A stretch of DNA of 64,000 nucleotides from Microcyclospora pomicola. Taxonomy: Eukaryota > Ascomycota > Dothideomycetes > Capnodiales. Below are positions 10,147 to 22,890 of the stretch, piece after piece (within the stretch, counting starts at the first letter, position 1; each line of letters starts with the position of its first letter). Under the pieces are notes generated by a model. It saw only the letters and a list, made by a program, of their open reading frames with translations, was not told the DNA's origin and ran no database searches. The position numbers and the translations under genes were made by a program. The stretch covers positions 2,046,001 to 2,110,000 of the forward strand of contig NHNY01000001.1 of NCBI GenBank assembly GCA_002786065.1, read 5' to 3'.

Positions 10147-11802
10147 CTATTTATCTTCAATACTTCTGTCGGCTTGCTTTTCCTGCTTCTCGGCCTGTTT
10201 CTTTTGTGAACCCTTTTGACGTTTCTCGGCATAATATTTCCACGCCCGCGAGATTCCTGCCGTGAAGAAGCTTTTGATGGTCTGACTTGTGCTGGGCCAA
10301 GCGACCGTTTGTCGTACACATTGCGCCACAACATCTGGTAGACCCGATTCATTGCCAATCCTCATCTCGAAATCTCCGCCTTCATTTTTCCGGAAGCCCT
10401 TCGGGTCCTCGTCTCCAGATTGCTCCAGAATATCCTCGAACGCGCTGCCAGGAATTTGGAACTTCTTCTTGTATTGGAAGTAGAGCTTTCTTCGGAAGGC
10501 CTTGGGTAGGCGGCGGACCATGTTGCCACGTTTGCGAGGATCCAGATCCTGGCTCAGGGTCAATCCATCTTCACCGCCCAGAACGTTGTCTAGTTGTGGC
10601 GATGAGCCGGTATGGCGGATGGCATCTTCTTTTTCCCATGCTTCACCGTGTGGCGTACGAGGATCATTGAAGTCGACATTGGGAAGGTTGTGAATCAAAG
10701 GAACGTATAATTGGCGGAATCCAGGCAGTTGAGCGCCGACGATGTTAGAAACTTTGTTGGGATTTTCCGAGGCGATGTATTGATTCATCCGAGGGTCTCC
10801 GAGATATGACAGACCAGCTATGCGTTCGTATAGTTGCCGCTCGGTGAATTTCTCGGGGAGCATGAGGAGTGCGGTGCGCAGGGCGGAGATGAGATTGACT
10901 TGGTTCGCTAAGCGGATACGTGGATCATCGCGCAGAATTTTGACGGGCTTCTGAAGTCGTCCAGCAAGATACAGAGTATCCCATTCGCTGAGATCACGGG
11001 CTAGTGTGTCCAGGTTCACGACCCCGTATTTTATCATGACTCCGTTAACGTTGATGAATGGATTGAAATAGACGCCAGCACCCATCTTGTCCTGAATTGC
11101 GCTAATACAGGCAGAGGAGTATGGCAAGTAGCGAAGGCCAGAGTAATGCTCAGGATGTTGTACAAGGTTCAGACTGTGCCAGTGTTGAGTATGCGAAACG
11201 CCAAAGATAAAGTCAATCACTTTTGCTCCTCCTTTTTGCCATTCTTCCACCGCTTTAGGAGGATTCGGATGTGGGCTTAGCACATCACTGGAGGAGCTGG
11301 AGCTTTTTTGTCCAAACACACCACTTCCATAAGCTAGCGCATAGCGGATAGGCGCGCGGAACTGCCAAAGAATCTGTCTCAACGTCTCTTTAAATTCCTC
11401 GTTGATCTGTATGAACTGGTTGTGGCCGAACGACTTATGCGGAAGTTGTGAGAACTCGGTGATGTTGCCAGTTGGCGTGTCCTCCCATCCAGGAGGTAAT
11501 GACAAGTTCGACCTCGTGCTCTTCGACTGGCCGGAAGTAGAACGCTCCGAGTCTGAGTTGTCCTTCTCGCTGTCAGAAGCAGAGGTGGAATGTTGTCTCG
11601 TCGATGATTGTTGCTGTTCGCCTCGTGCATGTACGGCGACTGAAAAGCTCCGGGCTAGAGAAATGATGGGACTCCTTCGTGCTATGCAATGCTGACGCTG
11701 CCATGCTGCACATCCCAACTGTAACGAACATCCGCTGATCAGAGAATGGGAGGGGTAAGCGCTCTGCAACAACCAATGCGACACGTTAGTCTCGTTACGC
11801 AC
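10147..11802 (-). CDS. TAM41: mitochondrial phosphatidate cytidylyltransferase Tam41
   Basis: Makes CDP-diacylglycerol from phosphatidic acid and CTP on the matrix side of the inner mitochondrial membrane, the first committed step to cardiolipin. Single exon, 551 residues. The first 60 residues are rich in Arg, Ser and Ala and low in acids, as in a mitochondrial targeting peptide. The core carries the Mmp37/Tam41 signature: APIRYALAYGSGVF (nucleotidyltransferase loop), KVIDFIFGVSHTQHWHSLN with the metal-binding Asp, GAGVYFNPF, and YGVVNLDTLARDLSEWDTLY. The Ser run after the GSGVF loop and the long C-terminus (PRKRGNMVRRLPKAFRRKL to a Lys/Gln-rich tail) are extensions beyond the yeast protein (385 residues). 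The start could lie at an internal Met. Divergent from BIR1 over 515 bp. Confidence 0.93.
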   Translation of the reverse strand: MRNETNVSHWLLQSAYPSHSLISGCSLQLGCAAWQRQHCIARRSPIISLARSFSVAVHARGEQQQSSTRQHSTSASDSEKDNSDSERSTSGQSKSTRSNLSLPPGWEDTPTGNITEFSQLPHKSFGHNQFIQINEEFKETLRQILWQFRAPIRYALAYGSGVFGQKSSSSSSDVLSPHPNPPKAVEEWQKGGAKVIDFIFGVSHTQHWHSLNLVQHPEHYSGLRYLPYSSACISAIQDKMGAGVYFNPFINVNGVMIKYGVVNLDTLARDLSEWDTLYLAGRLQKPVKILRDDPRIRLANQVNLISALRTALLMLPEKFTERQLYERIAGLSYLGDPRMNQYIASENPNKVSNIVGAQLPGFRQLYVPLIHNLPNVDFNDPRTPHGEAWEKEDAIRHTGSSPQLDNVLGGEDGLTLSQDLDPRKRGNMVRRLPKAFRRKLYFQYKKKFQIPGSAFEDILEQSGDEDPKGFRKNEGGDFEMRIGNESGLPDVVAQCVRQTVAWPSTSQTIKSFFTAGISRAWKYYAEKRQKGSQKKQAEKQEKQADRSIEDK

Positions 11803-12317
11803 AACTGCTCAGGTATAGGGCAAACAAACGGCAAGTCTTGGTAAGGTCATAGTGGTGAGTGGTAAGTTAAATGCAAGTAAACGAGGAGGTAAGAGAAAGA
11901 TGCTGGGTTGGTGCTATAACGCCATGATTGGGCTGTGACTGCGGAATTGGAAGTGAACAGACAATGCCGATAGCTGCTAGGGAAGGACGAAAGTTGGTGA
12001 GCTCAGCAGTGGGCAAATGATGAAGGATGCGGTATTTGTCGTTGCTGCGAAGTTGCGACAGCTATTCCATGTGCGTGGATCAGTCTCACCTCCGAGAGAG
12101 CCGCAGCACTGCTTAGGAACAAACGTTTCTGAGGACGGCCGGGGCCGCATGGCTCGGGGCGACATCCCGCAAAGCGTACCTCAGACTAAGCCCTATTAGA
12201 ATCTCCTGTTTACAGTGCGGGTCGCGTTTGTCCAACACACGTCAACATCAATAATATCCTCGACTATGTGACAGACTGCCAGCAACTCTGCCACACCCTA
12301 GCTCCAGCGTCAGTATA
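11803..12317. other. divergent promoter region, 515 bp
   Basis: Shared upstream region of TAM41 (minus) and BIR1 (plus). I see no clear TATA box; otherwise unremarkable. Confidence 0.55.
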
Positions 12318-14705
12318 ATGGCTTCTCTTGACGATGCAGCACTTGGCAAGGGGTCGTACGCAGCAAGATTGGCGACCTTTCAGCAGGCGCATCAGCTTAG
12401 TAAACGTCGCGCATCTTCTACTGGTGGAGGGAGGAAGACCAAAGCCAAAAATGTGGTTGAATGGCCCCATGAAAAACCAAGCGGTGAAGACGTAAGTTGC
12501 CCTACTGCTATTTGGCGATGAGATAAGCTGACATGGCTCTCACAGCTCGCGCGCGCTGGATTCTTCTACCGCCCCAGCCCAGAGTCGAATGACAACGTGC
12601 AATGTTACTTCTGCGAAGTCAAACTCGATGGCTGGGAACCCGAAGACGATGCTGTAAGGGAGCATCTGTCACATGCACCTCACTGCGCCTGGGTGACATG
12701 TATCAGTGCTTCGAAGCAAGATGGGGAACCGGAAGAGACTCGCGACCCGATGAGTGAAGACTTGGTTGCTGCACGGACTTTCACCTTCACACTTGGGAAT
12801 GGATGGGTACACCAAAACAAGCGTGGATGGAAGTGCAAGATTGATCGGATGGTAGATGCTGGTTGGGTCTTCGATCCTAGCCCCGACACCGAGGACGGAG
12901 TTACGTGTATGCACTGCAACCTGAGTCTGGATGGATGGGAGCCGAAGGATGATCCTGCCGAGGAGCACAAGAAAAGAAGCCCCGATTGTCAGTTCTTCAG
13001 ACTCACGGAGCAATACCACGGAGCCAAATCGAAGAAGCGAGGCTCTGTACGAAGCAGTAGTGCCAGCAAGACAAACCGCCTGAGTGCTCAAAGTGTTAGG
13101 TCGGGACTTTCGGATATACCCGCCCTGGAGGCCATGCGTGATTCAGACCTTCCTGCAGATGTTGATGATAGCATCATTACGACTGCGTCAACGGCAACTG
13201 TGAAAGGTGGCAAGAAAAAAGGAAGAATAGCAAAGGCCAGGAAAGGCTCGAATACTGAGGTCTTATTGCCCGGGCAAAATACCCTTGCTGTTTCTGATGT
13301 AGAGACGCATGTTCCTCAGAACGGCACTACCAGCGGTACGCAGGCTGAAGGACAGCTGGTCGGCAAGACAACAAGGTCCGCACGCCAGCATTCCGGTGTC
13401 CCCGAGTCGACAGCCCAAGTTAGCAACGCGCCAAAGGCCGGCGTGAAAAGAAAGGGCAGGAAGCCAAAGGATGACAGGTTAGAAACGCCGGAAGCACAGC
13501 CGGAAGCACGTTCCAGTGATGCGTCTGCACAGCTTCAAGAAGAACTGGACGTGTCGCTCGGTCACGCCACAGAACCAACGCCGGATTCGCCGAAAGAAAC
13601 GCGTGGAGTAAAACGCATGTCTAATGGATTACGCAAAGAGTCCGAAAGAGACTCCAGTGTCGTGACTATCGAGTTTCCAGTACCGCCTCAACCTGCAGCG
13701 AAAAGCAAGCGTGTTCGCAAAGCACAGCAGTCAGCCGAGGAGGAAACTGCGGCAGAGATCAACACTGTTCCTGGAAAGCTGTTGCAGGCCACTGAAAGCG
13801 TGGTAGACGGTGACGGAGACTTACAGATGTCACAGCCTGTCACAACAAAAGCGGAAAAACCCAAGAAGGTGGCTGCGAAGAAGGGTAAAGGGAAGAAAAC
13901 GTCCTCTGTACGATCTTCCGGGGACACCATCACAGCTGCTTCCCCAGGTCCAGAGGACTATATGACGGAAGACATGGCTCGCGATGAGATGGAGATTGAG
14001 GCTGAATTACAACGCATCGCTACTGAGCAAGCCAGTGCTGTTGAAGCAGAGCAAGAACTTGTCGGTGAATTCGAAGCCTCGCCCTCTCACGCTCAGAGAC
14101 ACGCCGATAGGATCCGCGAGCTTGAGCTAGAGCTTCAAAACGAAGAACTAGCCGTTCCGACCCCGAGTCTGAACATGGCCAACTTCATCGCTACGGTGGC
14201 TGCGAATCCGCTTCCTCCGCCAAGTGATGAAGAAAGAGAGCTTACAACACCCAGCCCAAGCGGTAGTGACAAGGAGAACAACCCCTCTTCCGTTCCGCAG
14301 AAGGCGGCTTCGCCTCGGCCAACGTCGTGGATGGGCTCACAAAAAACCTCGCGCATTCCACTGGCCCCCGGAACGCCCAACAGATCACCTGTTAGGCAGG
14401 CCTTGCAGTCCCCTTCCAAGCGCATATCCAATTTGTCGTCTTCTCAACCCTGGGTGCCCATCGATCTGGATGCTGTGCTTCTAGCATCGCCACAACCTAC
14501 ACCGAACACACTCGCAAACAGACTTGCAAACGCTGCCGGTGCCTTACGTAGCCCGGAAAAAGGGCTCAGCGTCGAAGACTGGATACGATTTTGTGCCGAT
14601 CGAGGAGAAGAGCAATTACGCCAGAAGTGCGAAGAGATGGTTGGTGCTTTCGAGCGCGAAGGCATGCGTGCTTTGAGAACATTGGATGGCTTGGTAACGT
14701 CATGA
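12318..14705 (+). CDS. BIR1: Bir1/survivin-like BIR-domain protein
   Basis: Chromosomal passenger complex subunit that, with Sli15/INCENP and Ark1/Ipl1 Aurora kinase, monitors chromosome attachment at centromeres and acts at cytokinesis. Exons 12318-12491 and 12546-14705 (54-bp intron) give 777 residues. BIR domain 1 (about residues 15-115) has CYFC, then His and Cys in REHLSHAPHC. BIR domain 2 (about 135-220) has CMHCNLSLDGW and EEHKKRSPDC, giving a complete CxxC-H-C zinc site in each. The middle is long, Ser/Lys-rich and probably disordered, with Lys/Arg clusters and many SP/TP sites (for example near LAPGTPNRSPVR) that suit CDK control. The C-terminal SVEDWIRFCADRGEEQL and following helix match the conserved Bir1 tail. 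The length is close to fission yeast Bir1/Cut17. Confidence 0.93.
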
Positions 14706-15323
14706 ATTGACCAGACCTGGAAATGCATGAACTGCTTTTGCAACTATGCTTGTTATGACGGAGTTTTGGGAAATGTGGTCTGGGGATATTATCCATGGTG
14801 TCGATACTGCATACAGATTGATGGCTCGATGCCGAGCTTGGGATGTCAATTGACAAATATGTCCATGCATACGCTGCCGTGCTCGGTTGTTTCGCATATG
14901 CGGTTAGTGTTCCCTCCTCGCTCCTGCGGCCTGGTCAAGAATCGCGGATGTGACCGCGGTCAATTGGACAGATGGTCACATACTTCATGATGTGCAATGT
15001 AACCTATGAATGATGGACATCTGATGACGGTTCAATTTCACACGCAAATAGAGGTGCTTGTTTGTGCAAGGTACTTCGTACATGTAGGTCGTCGCAGCAT
15101 GCACGTCCACGAGGTCCTAGCTGCAGGATCCGGGGCGTGGAGTGGCGTGAACTCTGTTTTATTTACGTTCCAACCGACAGCCGCATTGGGCTTGCATTGG
15201 AGGGTTTCCATTTGCCTCCTTACGCGGTGATTTGTCCTGGACTTCGTAGAGCGCGCCTTTGTTGTTCTCGACCTTACAACCATCACTATCTCTTTGCTCA
15301 TATCATCTTTTCTGCTTGGAAGG
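14706..15323. other. intergenic, 618 bp, beta-glucosidase promoter
   Basis: Between BIR1 and the GH3 gene on the same strand. A GTGGAG (fits the CreA consensus SYGGRG) lies near 15137, weak evidence for carbon repression. No reading frame is convincing. Confidence 0.45.
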
Positions 15324-18026
15324 ATGGGGCGCAATGTGCGGTCAGTCGCCGTGCTATGCGGGCTGAGCATCGCCTGTGCCGAGGCCGCATTGAGTGGCAT
15401 CAGTCTTACTACCACTTCCTTTTCTGCCGCTCCAATCGAGACAATCATTGCAGGAACAGGAGTCATCCCTGCGGATGATCTCGAGCTTGCTGCGGATTAC
15501 TTGACATCTATTGCGAATCAGTACCAGGCCGCGATCGTGGACACCTTGCTGGCAAACAGCACCATCCCAGAGAAGCTTCTGAACCCGGAGGGTTACTATT
15601 CTTATGGCAGATCTCCGCCGGTCTACCCTTCACGTACGTATTGGCACAGGGCGGAACGATAGAAGCGTATGTCTGATGATTTATAGCGCAAGGAGAGGGC
15701 AGCGGAGAATGGGCCGAGGCGTATCGCAAGGCAAAGGCTCTTGTAGCGCAAATGACGAACGAGGAGAAGAACAACATCACCATTCCTTCTTCCGATGCTG
15801 GAGGGTGCAGTGGCTTCACTGGCAGTGTACCTCGACTTGGCTTCCCCGGTATCTGTCTCAATGACGCAGAAAGTGGCGTCCGCGCTTCGACTGAGAATGT
15901 CAATGGCTACGCCTCGCAGATCTCTGTCGGCGCCAGTTTCCACAAGGGTCTCGCGTACCAACGCGCGAAATACTTGGGAGGGGAATTCAAAGCTAAAGGT
16001 ATCAACGTCGCTTTGGGTCCTGTCGTGGGGCCTTTGGGTCGTATCGCCAAGGGAGGCCGCAACTGGGAAGGCTTCACGAACGATCCGTACCTGGCAGGAT
16101 CTCTCGTCCATCCCACCGTTCGCGGTCTGCAGAAGTCTGTCATTGCTTGTGTGAAGCATTTCATTGTCAATGAACAGGAGACCAACCGGAACCCCTTCGT
16201 GCAAGGTTTTCTCGCGCCAATTGGCATTAACCTGAACAATTCCGTGTCGGCAAACCTGGATGACCGTACCATGCACGAGTTATACCTTTGGCCATTTTAC
16301 GATGCTGTACGAGCTGGTGCGGGATCTGTGTAAGTGACACGCGAAACGCTTTGGCTTTTTGTCGGTATACTGATGCAGGACTGTTAGGATGAGCTCCTAC
16401 AACCGTATCAACAACAGCTATGGTGTACAGAACAGCAAAACCCAGAATGGACTTCTCAAGACCGAACTAGGCTTTCAAGGCTTCATCCTGAGCGACTGGT
16501 ACGCACAACATACAGGAATCGCCAGTGCTAATGCAGGTCTCGACATGGTCATGCCGTCTGATTTGTACTGGGGCAGCAACCAGCTCGCCACCGCAGTCAA
16601 GAATGGATCCGTCAACTCTACTCGTCTCGATGACATGGCTACACGCATCCTGGCTTCCTGGTATCGTTTTGCGGACTTCCAGACCCCTGGCGTAACAGTG
16701 AACAATGCTGTTGAAGCCCGCGACCCAGCAGCTGCACACGTCATTCTCCAGTCAGCCGTCGAGGGTCATGTCCTCGTCAAGAACGTCAACTCCACCTTGC
16801 CTTTGAACAAGCTCAAGACGCTTTCGATCTTTGGTTACGATGCAACAAATGGACAGAACTACTCAGCGGCAGACCCCACTTTGTATCCGTATGCCTTGGA
16901 GAACACTCGCCAATACACTGACGGGACTCCATTCGGCGATCTGAACTTCTTGCTATTTTTTGCGTCCGTGCAAGCCACTGGATCATTCCCCGAGGTTGCT
17001 TTCAACGGATCTATGATCGTTGGCGGCGGCTCGGGCGCCATCCAGCCAAGTGCTTCGGTCTCGATCTACGACGCTTTCCTAAAACAAGCTGCGGAAGATG
17101 GTACAACGCTGTATACCGATTTCGTCAGCCAAAACCCCGTTGTCCACCCGAGCGAAGCATGCCTGGTTGCCATAAATGCTCAATCAAGCGAGTCCTCAGA
17201 TCGTAGCACCCTCGCTGATGTTTGGTCGGACACTCTGGTCACTAATGTCGCAAACAAGTGCAGCAACACCATTGTGGTGATCCACAACGCTGGCATCCGG
17301 CTCGTCGATCGCTTCATTGACCACGAGAATGTGACTGCTGTCATCTACGCTCATCTTCCCGGTCAGGCCAGTGGCGATGCTCTGACTGAGATTCTGTACG
17401 GTCGCCAGTCGCCGTCAGGACGATTGCCCTACACCGTAGCCAAGAATGAATCTGACTATGGCTCGCTGCTCGAGCCGACACGACCGGACACCCAAGATCC
17501 ACAATACTCGCAGTCCAACTTCACCGAGGGCGTGTTCATCGACTACCGTCATTTCATCAAGAACAACATCACACCCAGATATCCCTTCGGATACGGTCTG
17601 ACATACACCACTTTCTCTTACACCGACATCAAGGTGTCGAAATCTGGTACAAGCCACAGTCTCGCGCCTCCAGATGCTCACAAGACGGCCATAGCCCCCG
17701 AGGGTGGTCTGGCTTCGCTTTACGACGTCATTGCCAATGTGACCATAACTGTTGAAAACACGGGAAAGGTCGCAGCCGCCGAGGTCGCTCAATTGTACAT
17801 CGGCATCCCCAACAGCTCTGTCCCGAGGGCTCTTCGAGGCTTTGAGAAGCACCGAATCCAACCTGGGAAGTCGAAGACATACACTTTCCACCTCCGTCGC
17901 CGAGACCTGAGCGTATGGGATGTGGTGATGCAGCAATGGATGCTGCAAAAGGGCGAGTATAAGCTTTATGTCGGAAAGAGCGTGCTCGACATCCAGCTCA
18001 AGAGCACGTTGTGCTTTTCAGAGTGA
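15324..18026 (+). CDS. secreted GH3 beta-glucosidase
   Basis: Hydrolyses terminal beta-glucosyl residues of cellobiose and related glucosides outside the cell. Exons 15324-15633, 15687-16329 and 16388-18026 (introns 53 and 58 bp, both with CTGAT branch sites) give 863 residues. Start chosen at MGRNVRSVAVLCG, which opens a signal peptide ending near ACAEA. Seen in order: the GH3 N-terminal barrel with LGPVVGPLGRIAKGGRNWEGF and ACVKHFIVNEQE (substrate-binding Lys-His), the catalytic nucleophile Asp in FILSDW (about residue 354), the C-terminal alpha/beta sandwich with YAHLPGQASGDAL, YPFGYGLTYTTFSY, and the fibronectin-III-like end. Many N-glycosylation sequons fit secretion. The catalytic motifs are intact. 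Confidence 0.94.
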
Positions 18027-18094
18027 ACAATAGTAGGGCGCCGCCCCTTTTAAAAGTACATTCGTAGACAAAGAACGTCTTTTTACATAGCCAA

Positions 18095-20530
18095 TCAAAC
18101 CTTTTCATTCTCCTGCTGTTGCTCAACTTTCCAGTCCAGCTCCTTGCTCATCTTCCTCGTCGTCCGCCAGTCCCAATACAGCCACCCACCCAACGTGATC
18201 AGCATGAGCGGAAACGTGATCGCGAACCAGAACCAGAGATCGTGATCGGTGTTCAAGCGCGGCAGGCCGTCTACGAACGGATGCACCATGTCCGCCTGGA
18301 TGAAAGACTGCACACGCGACTGCGTCAGCACGGCTTCCTTTTCATCCGATGCCAGCGATCCAGCAGCAGTAGCCGCCGCTCCGCGACCCCAACGCAAGCC
18401 CAGACTCACCGTCGTAAACGTCGGCGGGATGAATAGCAGCGACACGATGGCGATCAGCCGCACCGTCCGCGCCTCCACCATGCTGCGCACCGTCAGCTTC
18501 TCGACCGTGCGCGTGCTTCGCAGCGACACCAGATCGCGAATCACACCCGTCGTCCGGTCAAGCTGGCGCTGGATCAGCTCGAGCTGAGACTTCGTAAAGG
18601 CCAGCTCGCGCGCAGTATCCGCGAGGCCGGCGAAGAAGTTTGCGTAGAGCTGTTCCGGGGTGGCGGTGAGGGGCGCGGGCTCGTTGCGGCGGCTCTCGGC
18701 ATGCAGGCGCAGCGCGTCGAGGATCGTCAGGTTGCTTTGCAGCGCGTGCGTAGCCTGTTGCAGTTTGTCGAGCAGCGTCGTGCACTGCTCAAGGCTGTGG
18801 ATGTTGGTCTCGCCGGGCTGCGGGCGGTCTGGCTTGGTGAAGGACGAGTCGGTGGCGAGTTTCGCTACATCCTGGTGCATGTCGGTGGTGTACGACGTCC
18901 AGTTGGCGGAGAGGGTGCTGAGGATCAGAAGCGGCAGGAGGGTCCAATGCTCATGTGGTTTGAATGCGCTGAGCGGCGTTTCCCCGATGCGCATGCCGAG
19001 AGCTTCAGAGACGTGAATGAGGACCGCCGTCGACGAATTCGTGCTCGAGTCGTGCTTCTGGTAGACGCCTAGGTTCCGGATCGACCATGAATTCGTCTGA
19101 AATCGCGTGGTTTCTCGGTCGTTTCTTTCCGTGTACTTGAGCAGCATACAGAGCTCCGAGGGACCGGTGGTCGCAGTGTTGCTACGGCGTGGCGAATTCG
19201 ATTCATGATGGATGAGCGCTCGACCGAGATGCAAGTCGGTATCCTCAGGTACGAATGCCTGAAACAGCTTGGCTACGGCTGGGAAAGCATCGAGTTTGCA
19301 GAGCAAGCCATCGAGACCGTTGGCGGTCGTATCAAGCGGTGCCCGCGAATGGTTTTGGAAGAGAAAAATTATGTTAGATGTACTGGCTGCCGTGACCTGT
19401 AACCCGTTCGTGCTGGTGGTTCATCATCAGCCAGGAAACCGCCCGGGAAGACCAAGAGACCAAGTTCATACATGTAGTCAGTAAGATCCCTGTCGGAACG
19501 GAGTGCTCGTTCTGATGCTGGTGATCCATGTGAGAGCGTCTTCGTATCAATGTCGATGTTGTTCGAGACCAAGCCATTCTGAACAGCTAAAGCCATCATC
19601 TGGGTCGCGCCGGAGCGGTCATGGTACACATCGTTAGCACTGGCGTGACGTATTCTGGGCCAAGACATCATGGTAACGACAGTAAGGCAGTTCACAGTGC
19701 TCGAATATCGGATATCGGTATCATCACTCGTTATCAAGCAGAATTACTAGCATACATGTAGGGAAGCTCAGCATCCTGCACATCGCGACATCAAGGCGGA
19801 GCAGTAAGCACACTGCCTAGCAGTCTCAACCACAAGCCCCCCAGCTAAGAAGAAATCGTCAGCGCAGTCAAGCTACCAACCAACCATCGTGACCTGCATC
19901 GCCGAGCGAAGGCTATACATCTGCGCCGGTGAGGTGTGCCGCCAAGAGTCGCGGGGCGTCCAGCCACTTCACTCGAGGCTTGATCACCCCACCCACTCAC
20001 GATAACGGGAAGCCTTGCGCGCGCGCGCAGCACCAAAACGGCCCTTCAGGCCGGTTGCTGTCGCAATGGCGCCGTGCGCCAATTGCTCGTTCGCGGCCGT
20101 TGGAGGGCTGCGTAGCGATCGTACAGGTGTTGTTTGTCCTCCTAGTCGATCCACGGGTCAGCTGCGCCTCGCGAAACATAGATGAACGTTGGCGAAGCAA
20201 GGTATCGCTGCCGGGGCAGTGCAGGAGAACACCGAGCACGTCTCACCTTACTCAGAACCTCCGGCGCCCAGATTCGGAAATCGCCGTTGGCATTCTCGGT
20301 CGGCTGGAAAAAGGGAAAAGGATGAGTACCGACTACGATGCTGGCTTCCTAGAGGACTCGGCGGAACGACTACAAACCTGGATCTGGTAGTTCTGGATGG
20401 TGGTCTTGCCTTCGACCCGCGACGGCCACTTGGACTCTAATAGCTCCACGATGTGGTCGCGATAGGCGTAGTGCGAGATATCGGTATACTTCCACGTGCT
20501 CTGATGGTTGATGAAGATGTGTTCGGCCAT
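18095..20530 (-). CDS. CorA-like fungal membrane protein, with an 850-bp intron
   Basis: Exons 20530-20378, 20303-20247 and 19396-18095; introns of 74 and 850 bp. All junctions keep phase 0 and give 503 residues, the usual size for fungal CorA-like proteins. The N-terminus MAEHIFINHQSTW and TTIQNYQIQ, the exon-2 piece GDFRIWAPEVLSK and exon-3 FLFQNHSRAPLD follow the family order. The C-terminal third has a coiled stretch (about residues 300-375), then TM1 (VRLIAIVSLLFIPPTFTTVSLG) and TM2 (LWFWFAITFPLMLITLGGWLY), like the CorA pore end. The GMN magnesium-selectivity motif is absent, so ion transport is unproven. Convergent with the beta-glucosidase, 68 bp apart. The long intron is unusual for this window; a missed exon inside it cannot be excluded. 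If exons 1-2 were wrong, the core 18095-19396 still stands. Confidence 0.75.
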
Positions 20531-20768
20531 CTGAGCTGACCAGGCAATTCGCATGAATCCCAATAGACACTCGGCGAGGCAGTGAACAGGATGAGAAGGC
20601 TGTGGAGGAATCAAGCTGAGGATGGTTATGTATCAAGCTCTAAGTCCACAGAGGGGCCGCCTGGGGGGAACCTCCCACGCCACGCCACTACTGTGACTCG
20701 AACTGCCTTGGCTGGTCACGCAGATAGGCAGAAATCTGCGCATGCGTTGCAAATCAATGTACGAATCT

Positions 20769-22890
20769 CTACTGACTCAGGATACCATCATGACTGTAAT
20801 GAGCAGAGCCGCCGTCCTCTACCACGTTCTCCGCGGATATCAACCGCTTGGTAGGCAAGTTGTACTGCTTTTGCACTGGTCCGCCCAGTATTTTCATGAG
20901 AGAGCGACCTAGCTCGCTGTCGTTCCTCACCCCGATGCGGTTGTATGTCACATAGCCATCTTGAGCGTGCCGATGTGGTTGGCGATGCTCGTGCCTTTCG
21001 CAATCGTCACAGTTCCGCTCAGCATCCTCTCGGTCATCAATCCCATGCGTTGCTTCACTGACCACAAGCCCGAACGTGCCGAGCACCTTGTTTGCTACCG
21101 GTTGGTAAACGAATAACGTCCAATATAGAGTTGTCAAGATCAGCATCACGACAATGACGTAGAAGTAGGGCCTCGCGGTAGGATAAATTAGACCACAGAT
21201 GATGATCACGAGGCTGAGGCCGAATAGGCCTCCCCCAAGCAATATATGACCGATCCACTCACGGCCTCTCGGGAACAACAGGGATGATGGCGACCCTGCG
21301 TTCCAATGTGGTGTGGGGATGTGTCGATCTGCATCGTGTTTGAAATGTGGCCCAAGCTGGAAGGCGCCCATGAAAAAGCCATAGCCGACTGCAGCACTGG
21401 CGAAGAAGTGACCGTATACCAGGAATCCACTTGTGTACTTCAGGGCATCGCCATAGGTGTTGAATACCGCGGAAATACATACCCACACGAGAGTCATGAT
21501 CCATGCTAGCAGTATACCGCCTTGGGGAGTGCCGCGCGGAATTTCGAACTTTTGAGGACGTTGACCAGGCTGAGCTGCTTGCATGATAGCGGTCATCCTC
21601 CACCAAGGAATGCGGACCGGGCTTGACAAGCGCCACAAGAGTGACAGCGGCAGGATGTTAGACCACCCGATGCAGCTCTCTACGCGTACGCACGTGTAGC
21701 TGACCGAGATCATACTGCCGACAGCGGACAGCGCGGTGAGAACTGCAGCCGCTTGTTGGGCCCGCTCAGAGTTGCCGAAGTAAAGCGCCATGAAGTTCGA
21801 GGGTATCACCTGATCTGGACCTGACCATGGAAAAGCATAGCAGAGGGTTACTGCGATCATGATGTAGGCCGAGCTCACCACGAGAACCGCGCCAATGAAG
21901 CCGTTGCGCAGATCCTTGTACCTTGGGATCTCACCTGCAACAAGTGTCGCATTCTCCCAACCGTGATAGGAAAACAAGCAGGTCAACAGACCCTGGACCC
22001 AGTTGTTGGTCGTATTGGCCGGTGCTGTCCACTCGGTCTGGGGGTTCTTCGCCGCATACACGATTCCAGCAACGATCACGGCCAGGAGCAACCCGATTTT
22101 GGCAATGGCAGTGATGCGGTTAAGTATTTGACTCTTCGCGGACGAAAAGTAGAGTAGCAAAGAGATGGCGGAAATGATCGTTATTGCAATCAAGCGCAGC
22201 ACTGGTTGTTCGCTGTCGACTGAGGAAGGGTCATATTCATGGTTCGACGCCATGACTACTTCCTGGGCAAACCGCAGCGCATTGGTCGAAGTAGTGTACA
22301 AGAGGACAAAGTAGGCAGCATAAAGGGTATATGCGATGCGCGGAAAACGCTTTGATCTGAAAAGCTCGTCCAGCTGGATAGTCATGTTAGGATTTGAGCA
22401 CAAAAGTCTGACTAGTCGGAGTCTTACGTAGACAAGCTCTCCTCCAGTGTATGGCAGATCTCTCGCATATTCGAGGTAAGTCATCATGCTAAAGGTGGAT
22501 CAGTGCCTTTGTGTCGTGACCACCGCAACGCCATTATTCGCACCTGAGAAGTGTGTACACGAATCCGATGATCCAGAGCACGATTGCGATTCGCTTGTTG
22601 TTGGTCGCTTGTAGGACGCCAAAAGGACCTGTGAAGATGCCGGTACCAACCATCTTGTTGATGATCAGCGAAGCTACATCAATCGCATTCAGATCTCGCC
22701 GGGTCTCTTTGCGAAAGGTGACAGGTGCTGCAACCACAGAGGCATTATCATCATCTACAGCACGACTGCCTTCGTCCCGGGATGTTTCGACTGTTTGCTG
22801 GGCAATCGTCTTGAGCTGCATGTCTTGACGACCTGTAGTGGGTGGTACCGTCGAGAACTCATCCTGGTAGTAATGCGAAGAGTAATCCAT
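20769..22890 (-). CDS. MUP1-like amino acid permease
   Basis: Plasma-membrane amino acid importer of the LAT/high-affinity methionine permease type (APC superfamily). Exons 22890-22544, 22488-22428 and 22373-20769; introns of 55 and 54 bp; 670 residues. Seen: a cytosolic N-terminus, TM1 with INKMVGTGIFTGP (the GxGIF substrate loop of APC proteins), TM2-3 through MMTYLEYARDLPYTGGELVYLDELF, TM6 with FSYHGWENATLVAGEIP, and later helices up to YVIVVMLILTTLYWTLFVY. A hydrophilic His/Asp-rich tail of about 110 residues follows, a possible ubiquitination or arrestin region. The second intron is 54 bp and stop-free, so unspliced RNA would encode an 18-residue insert inside the TM3 region; splicing is favoured because it restores the family motif. 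Methionine specificity is inferred from similarity only. Confidence 0.9.
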
